Assembly (NCBI GenBank): GCA_937975765.1
Contig: CALJUR010000049.1
Location: 1 to 64,000, forward strand
DNA from: an uncultured Myxococcales bacterium
GTDB taxonomy: Bacteria; Myxococcota_A; UBA9042; DTJE01
Length of the DNA: 64,000 nucleotides
Direction: 5' to 3'
Below, piece by piece: positions 23,744 to 31,491 of this stretch. A model generated the notes under the pieces. The model did no database searches, was not told where the DNA came from, and saw only the letters and a program-made list of their open reading frames with translations. Within the stretch, counting starts at the first letter, position 1. The number at the start of each line of letters is the position of its first letter. The translations under genes were made by a program, and so were the position numbers.

Positions 23744-24808
23744 ATGCCGGGTGCCGTCGAGACCTCCGCGCCGTTGGCCTTGCCGGGCGACGCCACGAGT
23801 CCGTGGGCGGTGCCGAGGGCCCTGGAGGTCCGCGGAGTCCGCTTCGAACCCGCGCTGTTCTGCGCGCCGATGGCAGGGATCACGCACGCACCGTTCCGGC
23901 GGCTGGTGGCGGACTTCGGAGGGTGCGGGGGGTTCTTCACCGAGATGCTGCCGGCACGGTGGCTGCTGTCCGATCGCGCGATCCCGTCGCCCGCGGTGCT
24001 GCGCCGCCCGCACGAGGGGCCGGTGGTGTACCAGGTGCTGGTGGGCGACCCGGAGCAGGCCGAACCCGTCGTGCGTCGCCTGGCGCCGCTGGAGCCCGCG
24101 GGCATCGACCTCAACTGCGCCTGCCCCGCGCCGCTGGCCCGCCTGTCCGGCGCGGGCGGCACCCTGTTCGCGGACCGCGAGCGCCTGGCGCGCATCGTCG
24201 CGGCCGTGCGCGACGCCTTCCCGGGCCTGCTGAGCGTCAAGATCCGGCTGGGGGACGCGGGCGAGGGGTGGGAGGAACGGCTGTTCGACCGCCTCCGCCT
24301 GTTCGAGGACCTGGGCGTGGACCTGGTCACGCTGCACCCGCGATTCGCCCACGAGAAGTTGAGGGGGCGGCCCCGCCACGAGATGTGCGACGCCGTCGCC
24401 GCGAGGACCCGCCTGCCGATCCTGGCGAACGGCGACCTCCTGGACGCGCGGACCGTGGAGGCGCGCCCGTCGCGGTGGACGCGCGTCGCTGGCCTGATGC
24501 TCGGGCGCATGGCCGCCATCCGGCCCTGGGTCTTCGCGGCCTGGGGGCGGCCCTTCGACCCGCCGCCGGCCCTCGAGGTGTGGGAACGCTTCTGCGACTA
24601 CGCGATCGAGGACTACGGCCCGCAGAAGGGCTTCTACCGGATCAAGGCCTGGGCGCCCTACTACGCCCTCAACTTCCTGTTCAGCCACACCCTGGCCACC
24701 ATCGGCCGCGGCGCCCGCGACCTGAGCGACCTGCGGACCCGCGCCCGGGACTTCCTGGCGACCGCCCCCGTGCGCGTGCAGAATCCCGGCCTGGAGATCG
24801 AGAAGTAG
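23744..24808 (+). CDS. tRNA-dihydrouridine synthase family protein
   Basis: This 354-residue protein is a flavin-dependent Dus enzyme that reduces uridine in tRNA. It has the FMN-binding start 'FCAPMAGITHAPFRRLVADF', the catalytic-cysteine region 'IDLNCACPAPLARLSGAGG' with Cys127 in the usual N-x-(G/A)-C-P position, 'VKIRLG', and 'TLHPRF' near the phosphate site. ATG 23744 is chosen because of GGAG 8 bases upstream; a TTG at 23663 would add 27 Pro/Ala-rich residues. Length is slightly above the usual 310-340. The 'GCP' motif is ACP here. Which uridine it modifies cannot be told. Confidence 0.85.
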   Translation: MPGAVETSAPLALPGDATSPWAVPRALEVRGVRFEPALFCAPMAGITHAPFRRLVADFGGCGGFFTEMLPARWLLSDRAIPSPAVLRRPHEGPVVYQVLVGDPEQAEPVVRRLAPLEPAGIDLNCACPAPLARLSGAGGTLFADRERLARIVAAVRDAFPGLLSVKIRLGDAGEGWEERLFDRLRLFEDLGVDLVTLHPRFAHEKLRGRPRHEMCDAVAARTRLPILANGDLLDARTVEARPSRWTRVAGLMLGRMAAIRPWVFAAWGRPFDPPPALEVWERFCDYAIEDYGPQKGFYRIKAWAPYYALNFLFSHTLATIGRGARDLSDLRTRARDFLATAPVRVQNPGLEIEK

Positions 24809-24810
24809 GT

Positions 24811-24828
24811 GCGGGAGGAATCTCCCGC
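24811..24828 (+). terminator. Hairpin after the dus gene
   Basis: GCGGGAG (24811-24817) pairs perfectly with CTCCCGC (24822-24828) around a GAAT loop, starting two bases after the dus stop, between convergent genes. A T tract is lacking, so it may be a weak or Rho-assisted terminator. Confidence 0.45.
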
Positions 24829-24908
24829 CGCAGATCGCCCAGGAACCCCGGCAGGCAAGCCGGGCGGGACCCGGCCCTGCACGGTGTCACGCAGTCAACA
24901 ACGGGCTC

Positions 24909-25493
24909 CTAGTCCGCACCGAAGTGGACGTTGTCGAGCGCACCGGTGTCGGGGCCAGTGTTGAACTCGCCGCGGATGCGCAGCACCGTCAGTTCGCCGA
25001 GCACGCGGTCGAAGGTCGCGTCGTCGACGGCGGCGCCGGCCAGGTTGTCGAACTTCCAGCCGGCCGAAGTGAGCGGCACGGCATAGCTCGTCCAGTCCTC
25101 GCCCGGGTCGGGGCTGGTGTCGTAGACAATCGTCGTCCCGGCACCGACGAGGACGACGTCGGGCGCCGAGAAGGGTTCCGTGATCTTCGTGATCTTCAAA
25201 TCGTACCGCAGCACCTTGCCGACGTTGCCGGAATGATCGCCCAGGTATTTCGCGGGCGCCTGGAAGTACCACACGCCTCCCGCGACGTCGTCCCTGGCGC
25301 TGATCAACCCGTCGGGGTTGCCGCCGGTGCCTTGGTAGTCGGGCTTCGCGGTCTTGGCCTGGGCATCGCCGACGATGGACCAACCATCGTCACCGGTATC
25401 GAACCCGCTGTGGGTCGGCACGGCGACCGCCGCGTCGTCGCCGCACGCGACCAGCGCCTGGGCGGTGAGCACCAGGAACACGACAATCCGCAT
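24909..25493 (-). CDS. Lipoprotein with laminin B-like (LamB/IV) domain
   Basis: This 194-residue protein has a lipoprotein signal (VVFLVLTAQALVAC) with Cys17, and a mature part that fits a laminin B / domain IV fold: 'FDTGDDGWSIVGDAQ', 'YQGTGGNPDGLISARDD', 'GGVWYFQAPAKYLGD' and 'LRYDLKI' in order, ending with 'LTVLRIRGEFNTG'. Such domains occur in bacterial secreted or surface proteins and may bind carbohydrate or protein; the partner is unknown. It is a single gene, divergent from the lipoprotein hydrolase gene upstream. Confidence 0.78.
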   Translation of the reverse strand: MRIVVFLVLTAQALVACGDDAAVAVPTHSGFDTGDDGWSIVGDAQAKTAKPDYQGTGGNPDGLISARDDVAGGVWYFQAPAKYLGDHSGNVGKVLRYDLKITKITEPFSAPDVVLVGAGTTIVYDTSPDPGEDWTSYAVPLTSAGWKFDNLAGAAVDDATFDRVLGELTVLRIRGEFNTGPDTGALDNVHFGAD

Positions 25494-25797
25494 GCGCTTC
25501 CTCCACCCTCCGGGATGCCGCCATTGTCGCCCGCGTCACGCCGCGCTGTCCAGTCTCCAGCCCTGCAGGGCCCCGGGCAGTCTGCTTCGAAGCGCGCCGG
25601 GCGGGAAACGGGCACCGGCCCACGGGAGCCTCCCGAATTCCGGAAGACGCCCGGCACCTTGATCACGCCGGTGCACTCGATTCGGGTTGCAGGTCTTGCG
25701 CCCCGCGCACGCGGCTGGTATTGCCACCGCGAACGGGCACGACCGGACCAAGGGCCCGCGGGACCGGGCGGCCTGGAACTCCCCGGAGGATGCCGTC
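25494..25797. other. Intergenic region between two divergent lipoprotein genes
   Basis: These 304 bases separate the start of the laminin B-like gene (minus) from the hydrolase gene (plus). They should hold both promoters, but I see no strong -35/-10 pair; CTTGATCAC...at about 25658 is the best + strand candidate. The hydrolase start has a clear GGAGG (25785-25789). No RNA gene or repeat seen. Confidence 0.35.
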
Positions 25798-27843
25798 ATG
25801 AAAAGGCTCGCGATCGCCGCTTTCCTGCTGCTGGGGCTGGCCGGATGCTCCTCCGGCAGAGGCCCCGACGCCCCCGGCACCGACGCGATGGAGGCATTCT
25901 CGGACCCGGCCGGGGAAACCGCCGGCGACGAGCCCGGAACGGACCAGGCCCCCGACACGGCAGGAACGGACGCCCCGGACGCCGCCGGGGACGCCGACGC
26001 GCCCCTGCCCTCCTGCGACGAGCCGGCCGCGAGGGTGCGGTTCGACCTCCTGGGCTCCCCGATCGATTCGCCGTTCCCCGGCAACCACTACCTGGACCCG
26101 CAGACCGGGACGATCACCATCAACGCCAACGGCTTCGACAACTCCGCGCTGTACCTCGTCGAGACGGACCTCCCCACGTACGCGGAGGACGCCGCCCGGT
26201 CCCGCGGGTTCGCGCTGTACTCGATCCTGGCCTTCCTGACATCGACCGAGGTGGACCCGGCCACGCTGCCGACGACCGGCGAGGCGTCGCTGGCACCGGG
26301 AGCCGGCGTGAAGCTGTACCGGATCTCCGCGGGCACCCTGGTGGAACAGGCCATCCACTGCGGATTCCGGCGGTTCGACGACGACCCGGTGTTCCACCTG
26401 GTCCAGTGCAGGCCGCTTTTCAAGCTGGCGCCGGACACGTCGTACCTGTTCGTCGTCACCGACGGCCTGAAGGACGTCGACGGCAACGTCATGCAGAAGT
26501 CCTGCGGGTTCCGACAGGCCCTGGGCCTGGCGCGCGTGGAAGGCGATCCGCCCGCACAACGCCTGGCGCGGATGCACCGGACCGGCGACGAGATCGCCGC
26601 GGCCCTGGCGATGCTGCCGTCCGCCGAACACGTCGCCAGCGCGTCGGTCTTCACGACCGGGCACCCGCAGACCCGGATCGAGGAACTGATGTCGCTGTTC
26701 CGGAAGGGCGCCCCGACCCAGCCGGTGGACTACCTCCTGGACACCGACGGGGAAGGCCAGGCGATCGTGTACCCGGGGCACGAACTGTCCGCGTGCGCGA
26801 TGGACGACGAGGCGATGGAATGGGGCCTGATGGGCACCTTCCACGCCCCCGAGTTCCGCAACGCCGACGGCCACTTCCAGCAGGACGAGACGGGCGCCTT
26901 CCGGACGTTCGCCAGCGAGGACATCCGGTTCTACCTGATGGTCCCGGCCGGCGACGGCCCCTTCCCGGTCGTCATCGCGCAGCACGGGGTGGCCAGCAGC
27001 TACACGGCCCTGTGCGACGTGTCCCGCGAACTGGTGCGGCGGGACATCGCGGTGCTCAGTTTCACGTGGCCCGAGCACGGCGCGCGCGGCAACGGCATGA
27101 CCGACTTCATCGACGTCTTCAACCCGGGCCGGATGGCTTTCAACTTCATGCAGGCCGCGGCCGAACTGGCGTCCTCCGTCCTCCTGCTGGACCAGTTGAA
27201 CGCCGACATGGCATCCCTGCGACCCGAGGGCGACGGGCTGCCCCCGCTGGACACCTCCCGGATCGGGTACGTCGGCCACAGCCTGGGTGCGATCGTCGGC
27301 CTGCTGTACCTGCCGTTCTCGGACCGGATCGACGTCCTGGTGTCCAACGTGGGCGGCGTGGGGATGTCGCACCTGGTCGAGCGCTTCATCGACCAGTACT
27401 TCCCCGGCCTGTACATGGGGAGCGCCGCCGCCAACCTGACCGACCACATCGTGTGCATCGGGGACGGCGTCTCGAACGCCGAGAAGATCCTGAAGGAGCC
27501 CGTCGCGTGGGCCTCGGGGCCGAAGTACGTGCTGGCGCAGGAGGTCATCGGCGACGAGGTCGTCTCCAACCCCTCGACCGAGGCGCTGGCGAGGAACGCC
27601 GGGATGTCGCTGGTCCAGCCGGTGGCGGTCCCGATCGAGGGGGTCCCGGCGGCGGAACCGGCCGGCCTGACCTCCGGCGTGTTCCAGTTCACGGGCACCG
27701 GACACCACGAGTTCCCGGGTGCGCCGGGCGACCCCGTGCCCGACGCGGAGCGCATGCAGGCGTGGCACTACCTCGAGACCGGCCTGAGGAACGGCGTCCC
27801 CGAGATCCGGGTCTTCCCGCCGGCGTCCCCCCCGTCCCGTTGA
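25798..27843 (+). CDS. Surface lipoprotein alpha/beta-hydrolase (Lipase_bact_N-like)
   Basis: This 681-residue lipoprotein has a signal MKRLAIAAFLLLGLAGC with lipobox LAGC, then an acidic, Asp/Ala/Gly/Pro stalk to about residue 65 and a beta-rich N-terminal domain ('DSPFPGNHYLDPQTGTITIN' region) like the N-terminal domain of bacterial extracellular lipases. The C-terminal alpha/beta-hydrolase domain has the nucleophile elbow GHSLG with Ser495, and 'IAQHGVASS' as the oxyanion-side strand. It acts outside the cell or on its surface; the substrate is unknown. An RBS GGAGG precedes ATG 25798. Confidence 0.8.
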   Translation: MKRLAIAAFLLLGLAGCSSGRGPDAPGTDAMEAFSDPAGETAGDEPGTDQAPDTAGTDAPDAAGDADAPLPSCDEPAARVRFDLLGSPIDSPFPGNHYLDPQTGTITINANGFDNSALYLVETDLPTYAEDAARSRGFALYSILAFLTSTEVDPATLPTTGEASLAPGAGVKLYRISAGTLVEQAIHCGFRRFDDDPVFHLVQCRPLFKLAPDTSYLFVVTDGLKDVDGNVMQKSCGFRQALGLARVEGDPPAQRLARMHRTGDEIAAALAMLPSAEHVASASVFTTGHPQTRIEELMSLFRKGAPTQPVDYLLDTDGEGQAIVYPGHELSACAMDDEAMEWGLMGTFHAPEFRNADGHFQQDETGAFRTFASEDIRFYLMVPAGDGPFPVVIAQHGVASSYTALCDVSRELVRRDIAVLSFTWPEHGARGNGMTDFIDVFNPGRMAFNFMQAAAELASSVLLLDQLNADMASLRPEGDGLPPLDTSRIGYVGHSLGAIVGLLYLPFSDRIDVLVSNVGGVGMSHLVERFIDQYFPGLYMGSAAANLTDHIVCIGDGVSNAEKILKEPVAWASGPKYVLAQEVIGDEVVSNPSTEALARNAGMSLVQPVAVPIEGVPAAEPAGLTSGVFQFTGTGHHEFPGAPGDPVPDAERMQAWHYLETGLRNGVPEIRVFPPASPPSR

Positions 27844-27950
27844 GCCCGCAGCCCCCGGTCCCTGGGTCCGGTCGCGCATCATCGCCGCATTCGCGCCCTG
27901 CCCGCCCGGCGTGCGTGCCAGGACCGGCGAACCGGGCTACACTCCGGTCC

Positions 27951-28457
27951 ATGCTGAAGGGCCTGGACCCCATCCTGCCGGACCGACCGCGCGTGCTGAT
28001 CGTCGGGACCTTCCCGGGCGAGGCGTCCCGGGAGGCCCGGAAGTACTATTGGCACCCCCGGAACGCGTTCTGGCCGATCATGGCCGTGCTGACGGGCGGG
28101 CCACTGCCGGACGACTACGAGGCCCGCCTGCAGGTCCTGCGGGACCACGGGATCGCGGTCTGGGACGTCTTCGACCGGTGCAGCCGGGCCCCCGGGACGG
28201 GGTCGGACGACGGGGGGATCCGGGACCCCCGGCCGAACCGGATCCCCGAACTCCTGCGCGCGCACCCGGGCCTGCGGGTCGGGTTCAACGGGAAGAACGC
28301 GCCCCGGTTCTACCGGCGGTACATCGGCCCCCTGCCCAGCCCCCACGTCATCCTGCCGTCCACGTCCCCCGCGGCGGCCCGCCTGACCGTCGCGCAGAAG
28401 ACCGCGTTGTGGCAGGAACGACTGGGGTTCCGGCCTGTCCTCCCGAACCGGCGTTGA
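27951..28457 (+). CDS. DNA-deoxyinosine / uracil-DNA glycosylase family protein
   Basis: This 168-residue protein belongs to the UDG superfamily, in the small branch of hypoxanthine (deoxyinosine)-DNA glycosylases that remove deaminated adenine. 'VLIVGTFPGEASREARKYYW' and 'HPRNAFW' form the active-site start, and 'LPSTSPAAA' is the C-terminal motif. Length fits (160-175). It would act in the cytoplasm on damaged DNA. No recognisable RBS precedes ATG 27951, though the start agrees with the family. It faces the next gene tail to tail. Confidence 0.8.
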   Translation: MLKGLDPILPDRPRVLIVGTFPGEASREARKYYWHPRNAFWPIMAVLTGGPLPDDYEARLQVLRDHGIAVWDVFDRCSRAPGTGSDDGGIRDPRPNRIPELLRAHPGLRVGFNGKNAPRFYRRYIGPLPSPHVILPSTSPAAARLTVAQKTALWQERLGFRPVLPNRR

Positions 28458-28463
28458 CGACGG

Positions 28464-29375
28464 TCACGGAGGCGCGGGCGACCACTTCTCGAACCGGATG
28501 CCACGGGCCGCGCACCAGGATTCCAGGCGGGCGCGCTGGGCCTCGGGGAAGCCGCGCAGGCGCTTGTAGACGATGCGGTCCACGCCGCCGACGGTGCGGC
28601 CCACGAGGGTCGCGAAGTCGTCCGCGGTCAGGTCGGGCAGCAGCCAGGACGACACGATGTGCCCGAAGGCCCAGTCCCGCTGCAGCGTGGCGCGGCCGAA
28701 ACTCTCGGCGTAGTGGGACTGGTAACTGATGCCCAGGCAGGTCGTGGCCGGGGGGGGAAGGGGCCGGAAGGCGACGCGCAGGGCGGCGTCCACCGCGGCG
28801 TCGATCAGCACGGGGTCGGCATAGGCGGCGGGGCCGTCGCCGATCTCCAGGAACATCACGGGCGCGGCCAGTTCGGTGGGGTCGTGGTGGCTGATCTCGT
28901 AGGTGACGGGGCAGTCCAGGCCGCGTTCGCGGGCGGCGGCATCCAGGTGCACCAGGCCGTCCCGCAGCAGGGCCGGCGAGGCCAGCGCCATGCGTCGCGC
29001 GGGGCCGTAGTGCGGGCCGGGCGGCGTCGCGGCATTGCCGACGGGGTGCACGGTCAGGCGACGGGCGTCCTGCCGGCTGCGGTGGCGGTACAGCATCACG
29101 TAGGCCCCGGCGTAAAAGCACGCGTCCAGGTCGTCGGCGCGGCGCAGGTTGGCGGCGGGCAGGCCGCGCGTGTACCACGCGAAGGCGACGGCGCGGTCCC
29201 CGGGGGCGTGAAGGCGGAAGGCCTCGACGCGGGACGGTAGGGGCGGTTGCGGCACGTCGAGGGGTTCGTGCGGCGTCCGCGCCAGCAAGGCCTCGCCCAT
29301 CGCGCGGCTCGGCTGCGTTTCGCGTTCCGCCAGGATCACGATGTCGGCCCGCGGCCGTGGGTCAGGGGTCGTCAT
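28464..29375 (-). CDS. D-aminoacyl-tRNA deacylase, archaeal/plant type (DTD2-like)
   Basis: This 303-residue protein resembles the archaeal/plant D-aminoacyl-tRNA deacylase, which hydrolyses D-amino acids mischarged on tRNA. Seen here: 'CPVTYEISHHDPTELAAPVM' then 'FLEIG', the counterpart of the conserved THHGPT...EIG segment, and 'GISYQSHYAESFGRATL', the counterpart of GIGGGHYAPRFT, although the three glycines are not kept. The start (ADIVILAERETQPSRAMGEA) also fits. Bacteria normally use the unrelated DTD1 enzyme, so this looks transferred or divergent. ATG 29375 is the best start; a longer reading would lack support. Confidence 0.68.
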   Translation of the reverse strand: MTTPDPRPRADIVILAERETQPSRAMGEALLARTPHEPLDVPQPPLPSRVEAFRLHAPGDRAVAFAWYTRGLPAANLRRADDLDACFYAGAYVMLYRHRSRQDARRLTVHPVGNAATPPGPHYGPARRMALASPALLRDGLVHLDAAARERGLDCPVTYEISHHDPTELAAPVMFLEIGDGPAAYADPVLIDAAVDAALRVAFRPLPPPATTCLGISYQSHYAESFGRATLQRDWAFGHIVSSWLLPDLTADDFATLVGRTVGGVDRIVYKRLRGFPEAQRARLESWCAARGIRFEKWSPAPP

Positions 29376-29469
29376 GGCGGGTTGATTGTAGCCGCATCGA
29401 CCGCAACAAGCGCATCGATGACGGTGGAAGCGAACCGCGACGCACAAGCACCGAATCCGTCGAATCGGT

Positions 29470-30045
29470 TCATTGAGCCGGCGGAAGATGCGCATCCACC
29501 AGGCGATCGAACTGACGGCCCAGGACATCCGCCATCGGCGCGCCGGGATGCAGTCTCAAGCATGCTGTTCGCCCGTTCCGATGGACTGCAACCCATTGAA
29601 CCACTCCCCCATGCACGGTCACGTCAGGGGGGGGAAAAGAGTCGGCCGGCAGTTCGAAGAAGCCCTGTGAATCGAGCCACCCAAGGAACGCATCCATCTC
29701 GCCAGGAGGAATCGTGGCGATCGGCTTCGCATGGAAGGGCCGGTTGAACGGAGTCCCGGGCAGCGACGTGAAGTCGAAGGGTTCCGCGTTCTCGCCAAAA
29801 AGCACGGCGCCGTCGGACCCGATGGACCATCTTCGATTGGCCATGGACTCGGGTTCGTCAGCAATCTCTGCAAGATAGAAGACCGAGTCGGCGGGCACGC
29901 CCAGGTTGACACCCGATCCGGCGAAACACTCCATGGCCAGCCTCCCCCTTGCGGCAACAGGTTCCGAGGGTCGGGTGCGTTCACATGCCGAGACAACGAC
30001 AAGGATCGCGATGGCTACCAGACCCGTCAGCATCCGTCGCATCAT
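29470..30045 (-). CDS. Lipoprotein partner of cassette C
   Basis: This 191-residue protein starts at an ATG overlapping the peptidase stop (TGATG). It has a lipoprotein signal 'TGLVAIAILVVVSAC' with the lipid-bearing Cys near residue 20. The mature part shares 'NLGVPADSVFYLAEI', 'ESMANRRWSIGSDGAVLFGE', 'PFDF', 'TPFNRPF' and 'CLRLHPGAPMADVLG' with the partner of cassette B. So the whole two-gene unit is duplicated. Family unknown; an immunity or accessory role at the inner face of the outer membrane is inferred. Confidence 0.72.
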   Translation of the reverse strand: MMRRMLTGLVAIAILVVVSACERTRPSEPVAARGRLAMECFAGSGVNLGVPADSVFYLAEIADEPESMANRRWSIGSDGAVLFGENAEPFDFTSLPGTPFNRPFHAKPIATIPPGEMDAFLGWLDSQGFFELPADSFPPPDVTVHGGVVQWVAVHRNGRTACLRLHPGAPMADVLGRQFDRLVDAHLPPAQ

Positions 30046-31070
30046 CACTCCACGAAGACCCAGGCGTCCAGGCCGGTAGCCTTCTTCAGAGCTTCCAGGA
30101 ATGTCACGTAGTGCTGCGCTCCCACTCGGTTCGCACAAGACATCACATCGTCCGAGTTCCCTTTCGATATCTCCCGACCCAACGCGTCCTTGACGAGAGT
30201 CCGGTGAAGAATGTCCGTTCCCGTCCCATACTCGTCGTCCAACCCCACCATGTGACCGAACTCGTGATCGGCACCGTACTGGCCCTCGCTGCCCCCCTTC
30301 GAGATCGGGCTCAGATCCTCGGAATCGAGGGCGACGGAATTCCGGCCGACCTGCGACCCTTTGTAGGATGTCACTGAACTGCCTGCCCATCTACCTTTCG
30401 GAATCCGCGTCACGTCCAGACGAAAATGCCAGTCTCGATCGTCCTCCACCACGTTCACGCGAACCGAGGCCCGCATCCCTTCCAGACCACGCTCGATGCA
30501 CCGGAACACGTGTTGCTGTCCCCACTGGCGGCCAATACGGTCGATGAAGCCCCTCCGCCATTCCGACTTCGATGACTCGTTCCAGGACAACTCGTCGGAA
30601 GAAGCTGCAGGAAAACTGCGACGACTGCCCGTGAGAAAGACGAAAGCGCATCGAACCGTGATCAGTAGTTCCTGACTCGTCGAGTCGTAGTTCGCGTCGA
30701 AGAGCCCGTATCCCGTTGAAGGCTGGTAGTTGGCGATTGCATGGCTTTGAGTCGCGAAACTCAACATCTCCGGCGTAGCCACATCCGATCTGGCCAGCGA
30801 GGCCTGGATTCGATCAACGGCACTTCCACGGGCCGAGGATGTCTCTCCAGCCTCCCGTTTCTCGCGTGCCTTCGAGAGCCGCGGGGGCGAGGCGTCCTTA
30901 CGATCCCGGCCTCGAGGGCTGAGTGTTTCCCGCTGAAGGGAGTATGGCAGACCTCTCAGCGAGGCAAGAAGCGAGGTCCGTGGCGACGATGAGGTCCCGT
31001 TGACCGGCGGCTTCACCGCGTTCGATCCACCTGCTTCCGAATGGCGTGGCGCCGCTAGATCGCGAGACAT
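30045..31070 (-). CDS. Metzincin-like zinc metallopeptidase, cassette C
   Basis: This 341-residue protein is a paralogue of the cassette B peptidase. Its motif HEFGHMVGLDDE has His269, Glu270, His273 and Asp279. N-terminal 'MSRDLAAPRHSEAGG' matches the MSRDL start of cassette B, and 'TSLLASLRGLPYSLQRETLS' followed by P aligns with the motif shared by A and B. The central beta-rich domain ('YGLFDANYDSTSQELLITVR', 'DRDWHFRLDVTRIPKG') and the end ('DDVMSCANRVGAQHYVTFLE') are also close to B. No signal peptide. The gene has a poly-G run immediately before the ATG and a promoter like that of B. Confidence 0.78.
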   Translation of the reverse strand: MSRDLAAPRHSEAGGSNAVKPPVNGTSSSPRTSLLASLRGLPYSLQRETLSPRGRDRKDASPPRLSKAREKREAGETSSARGSAVDRIQASLARSDVATPEMLSFATQSHAIANYQPSTGYGLFDANYDSTSQELLITVRCAFVFLTGSRRSFPAASSDELSWNESSKSEWRRGFIDRIGRQWGQQHVFRCIERGLEGMRASVRVNVVEDDRDWHFRLDVTRIPKGRWAGSSVTSYKGSQVGRNSVALDSEDLSPISKGGSEGQYGADHEFGHMVGLDDEYGTGTDILHRTLVKDALGREISKGNSDDVMSCANRVGAQHYVTFLEALKKATGLDAWVFVE

Positions 31071-31072
31071 GT

Positions 31073-31127
31073 CCCCCCCCCGGAAACCCGAAATTCCGAT
31101 GTGCCACGTATTCGGGGGGGAAGTCAA
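31073..31127 (-). promoter_or_regulatory. Predicted promoter and homopolymer tracts upstream of cassette C
   Basis: On the minus strand TTGACT (31127-31122) is followed by seven C, then GAATAC and GTGGCACAT, which parallels TTGACA-C6-GGATCTG-GTGGCATTT upstream of cassette B. A run of nine G (31081-31073) ends two bases before the ATG. The shared bases over 31 positions support a conserved promoter or operator. The G run covers the ribosome-binding region, so its length could matter for translation. Confidence 0.5.
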
Positions 31128-31178
31128 GGTCGTGTGCTCAAGGCAGGCATTCGGGCCCTGGTCTGCATCGCGACAGGT

Positions 31179-31463
31179 CTACACGAACCCCGCGAACCCC
31201 TCGGCCTGCAACTTGGCCTCGAACTCGATGACCTCGTACCGGCCGATGCCCTGCACGACGAAGGGGTCGTGGGCGAGGAGGGACATCAGTTCGTCGCGGG
31301 GCTGGGTGCGGGCGACCAGGACGCCGCCGGTGCCGTCGGCGCGGGGGCCGGAGCATACGAGGCGGCCCTCGCGGTAGAGGGTCCCGAGGAAGGCCCGGTG
31401 GGCGTCGCGGACGCGCGCCACCTCGTCGGCGGGCACCTGGTAGTGGATCAGCAGGACGAACAT
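31179..31463 (-). CDS. YciI-like protein
   Basis: This 94-residue protein has the YCII-related ferredoxin-like fold: 'FVLLIHYQVPADEVARVRDA' and 'HRAFLGTLYREGRLVCSGPR', then 'GGVLVARTQPRDELMSLLAH' and 'DPFVVQGIGRYEVIEFE'. The family has a conserved His and Asp (H...D) thought to be catalytic, visible here as His in 'DAHRAF' and Asp in 'AHDPF'. The reaction is unknown. ATG 31463 has a GGAGGTGA ribosome binding site. It lies close to the GNAT gene on the same strand and could be co-transcribed. Confidence 0.82.
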   Translation of the reverse strand: MFVLLIHYQVPADEVARVRDAHRAFLGTLYREGRLVCSGPRADGTGGVLVARTQPRDELMSLLAHDPFVVQGIGRYEVIEFEAKLQAEGFAGFV

Positions 31464-31491
31464 CGGTTCACCTCCAGTGTCGAAGACGCCG

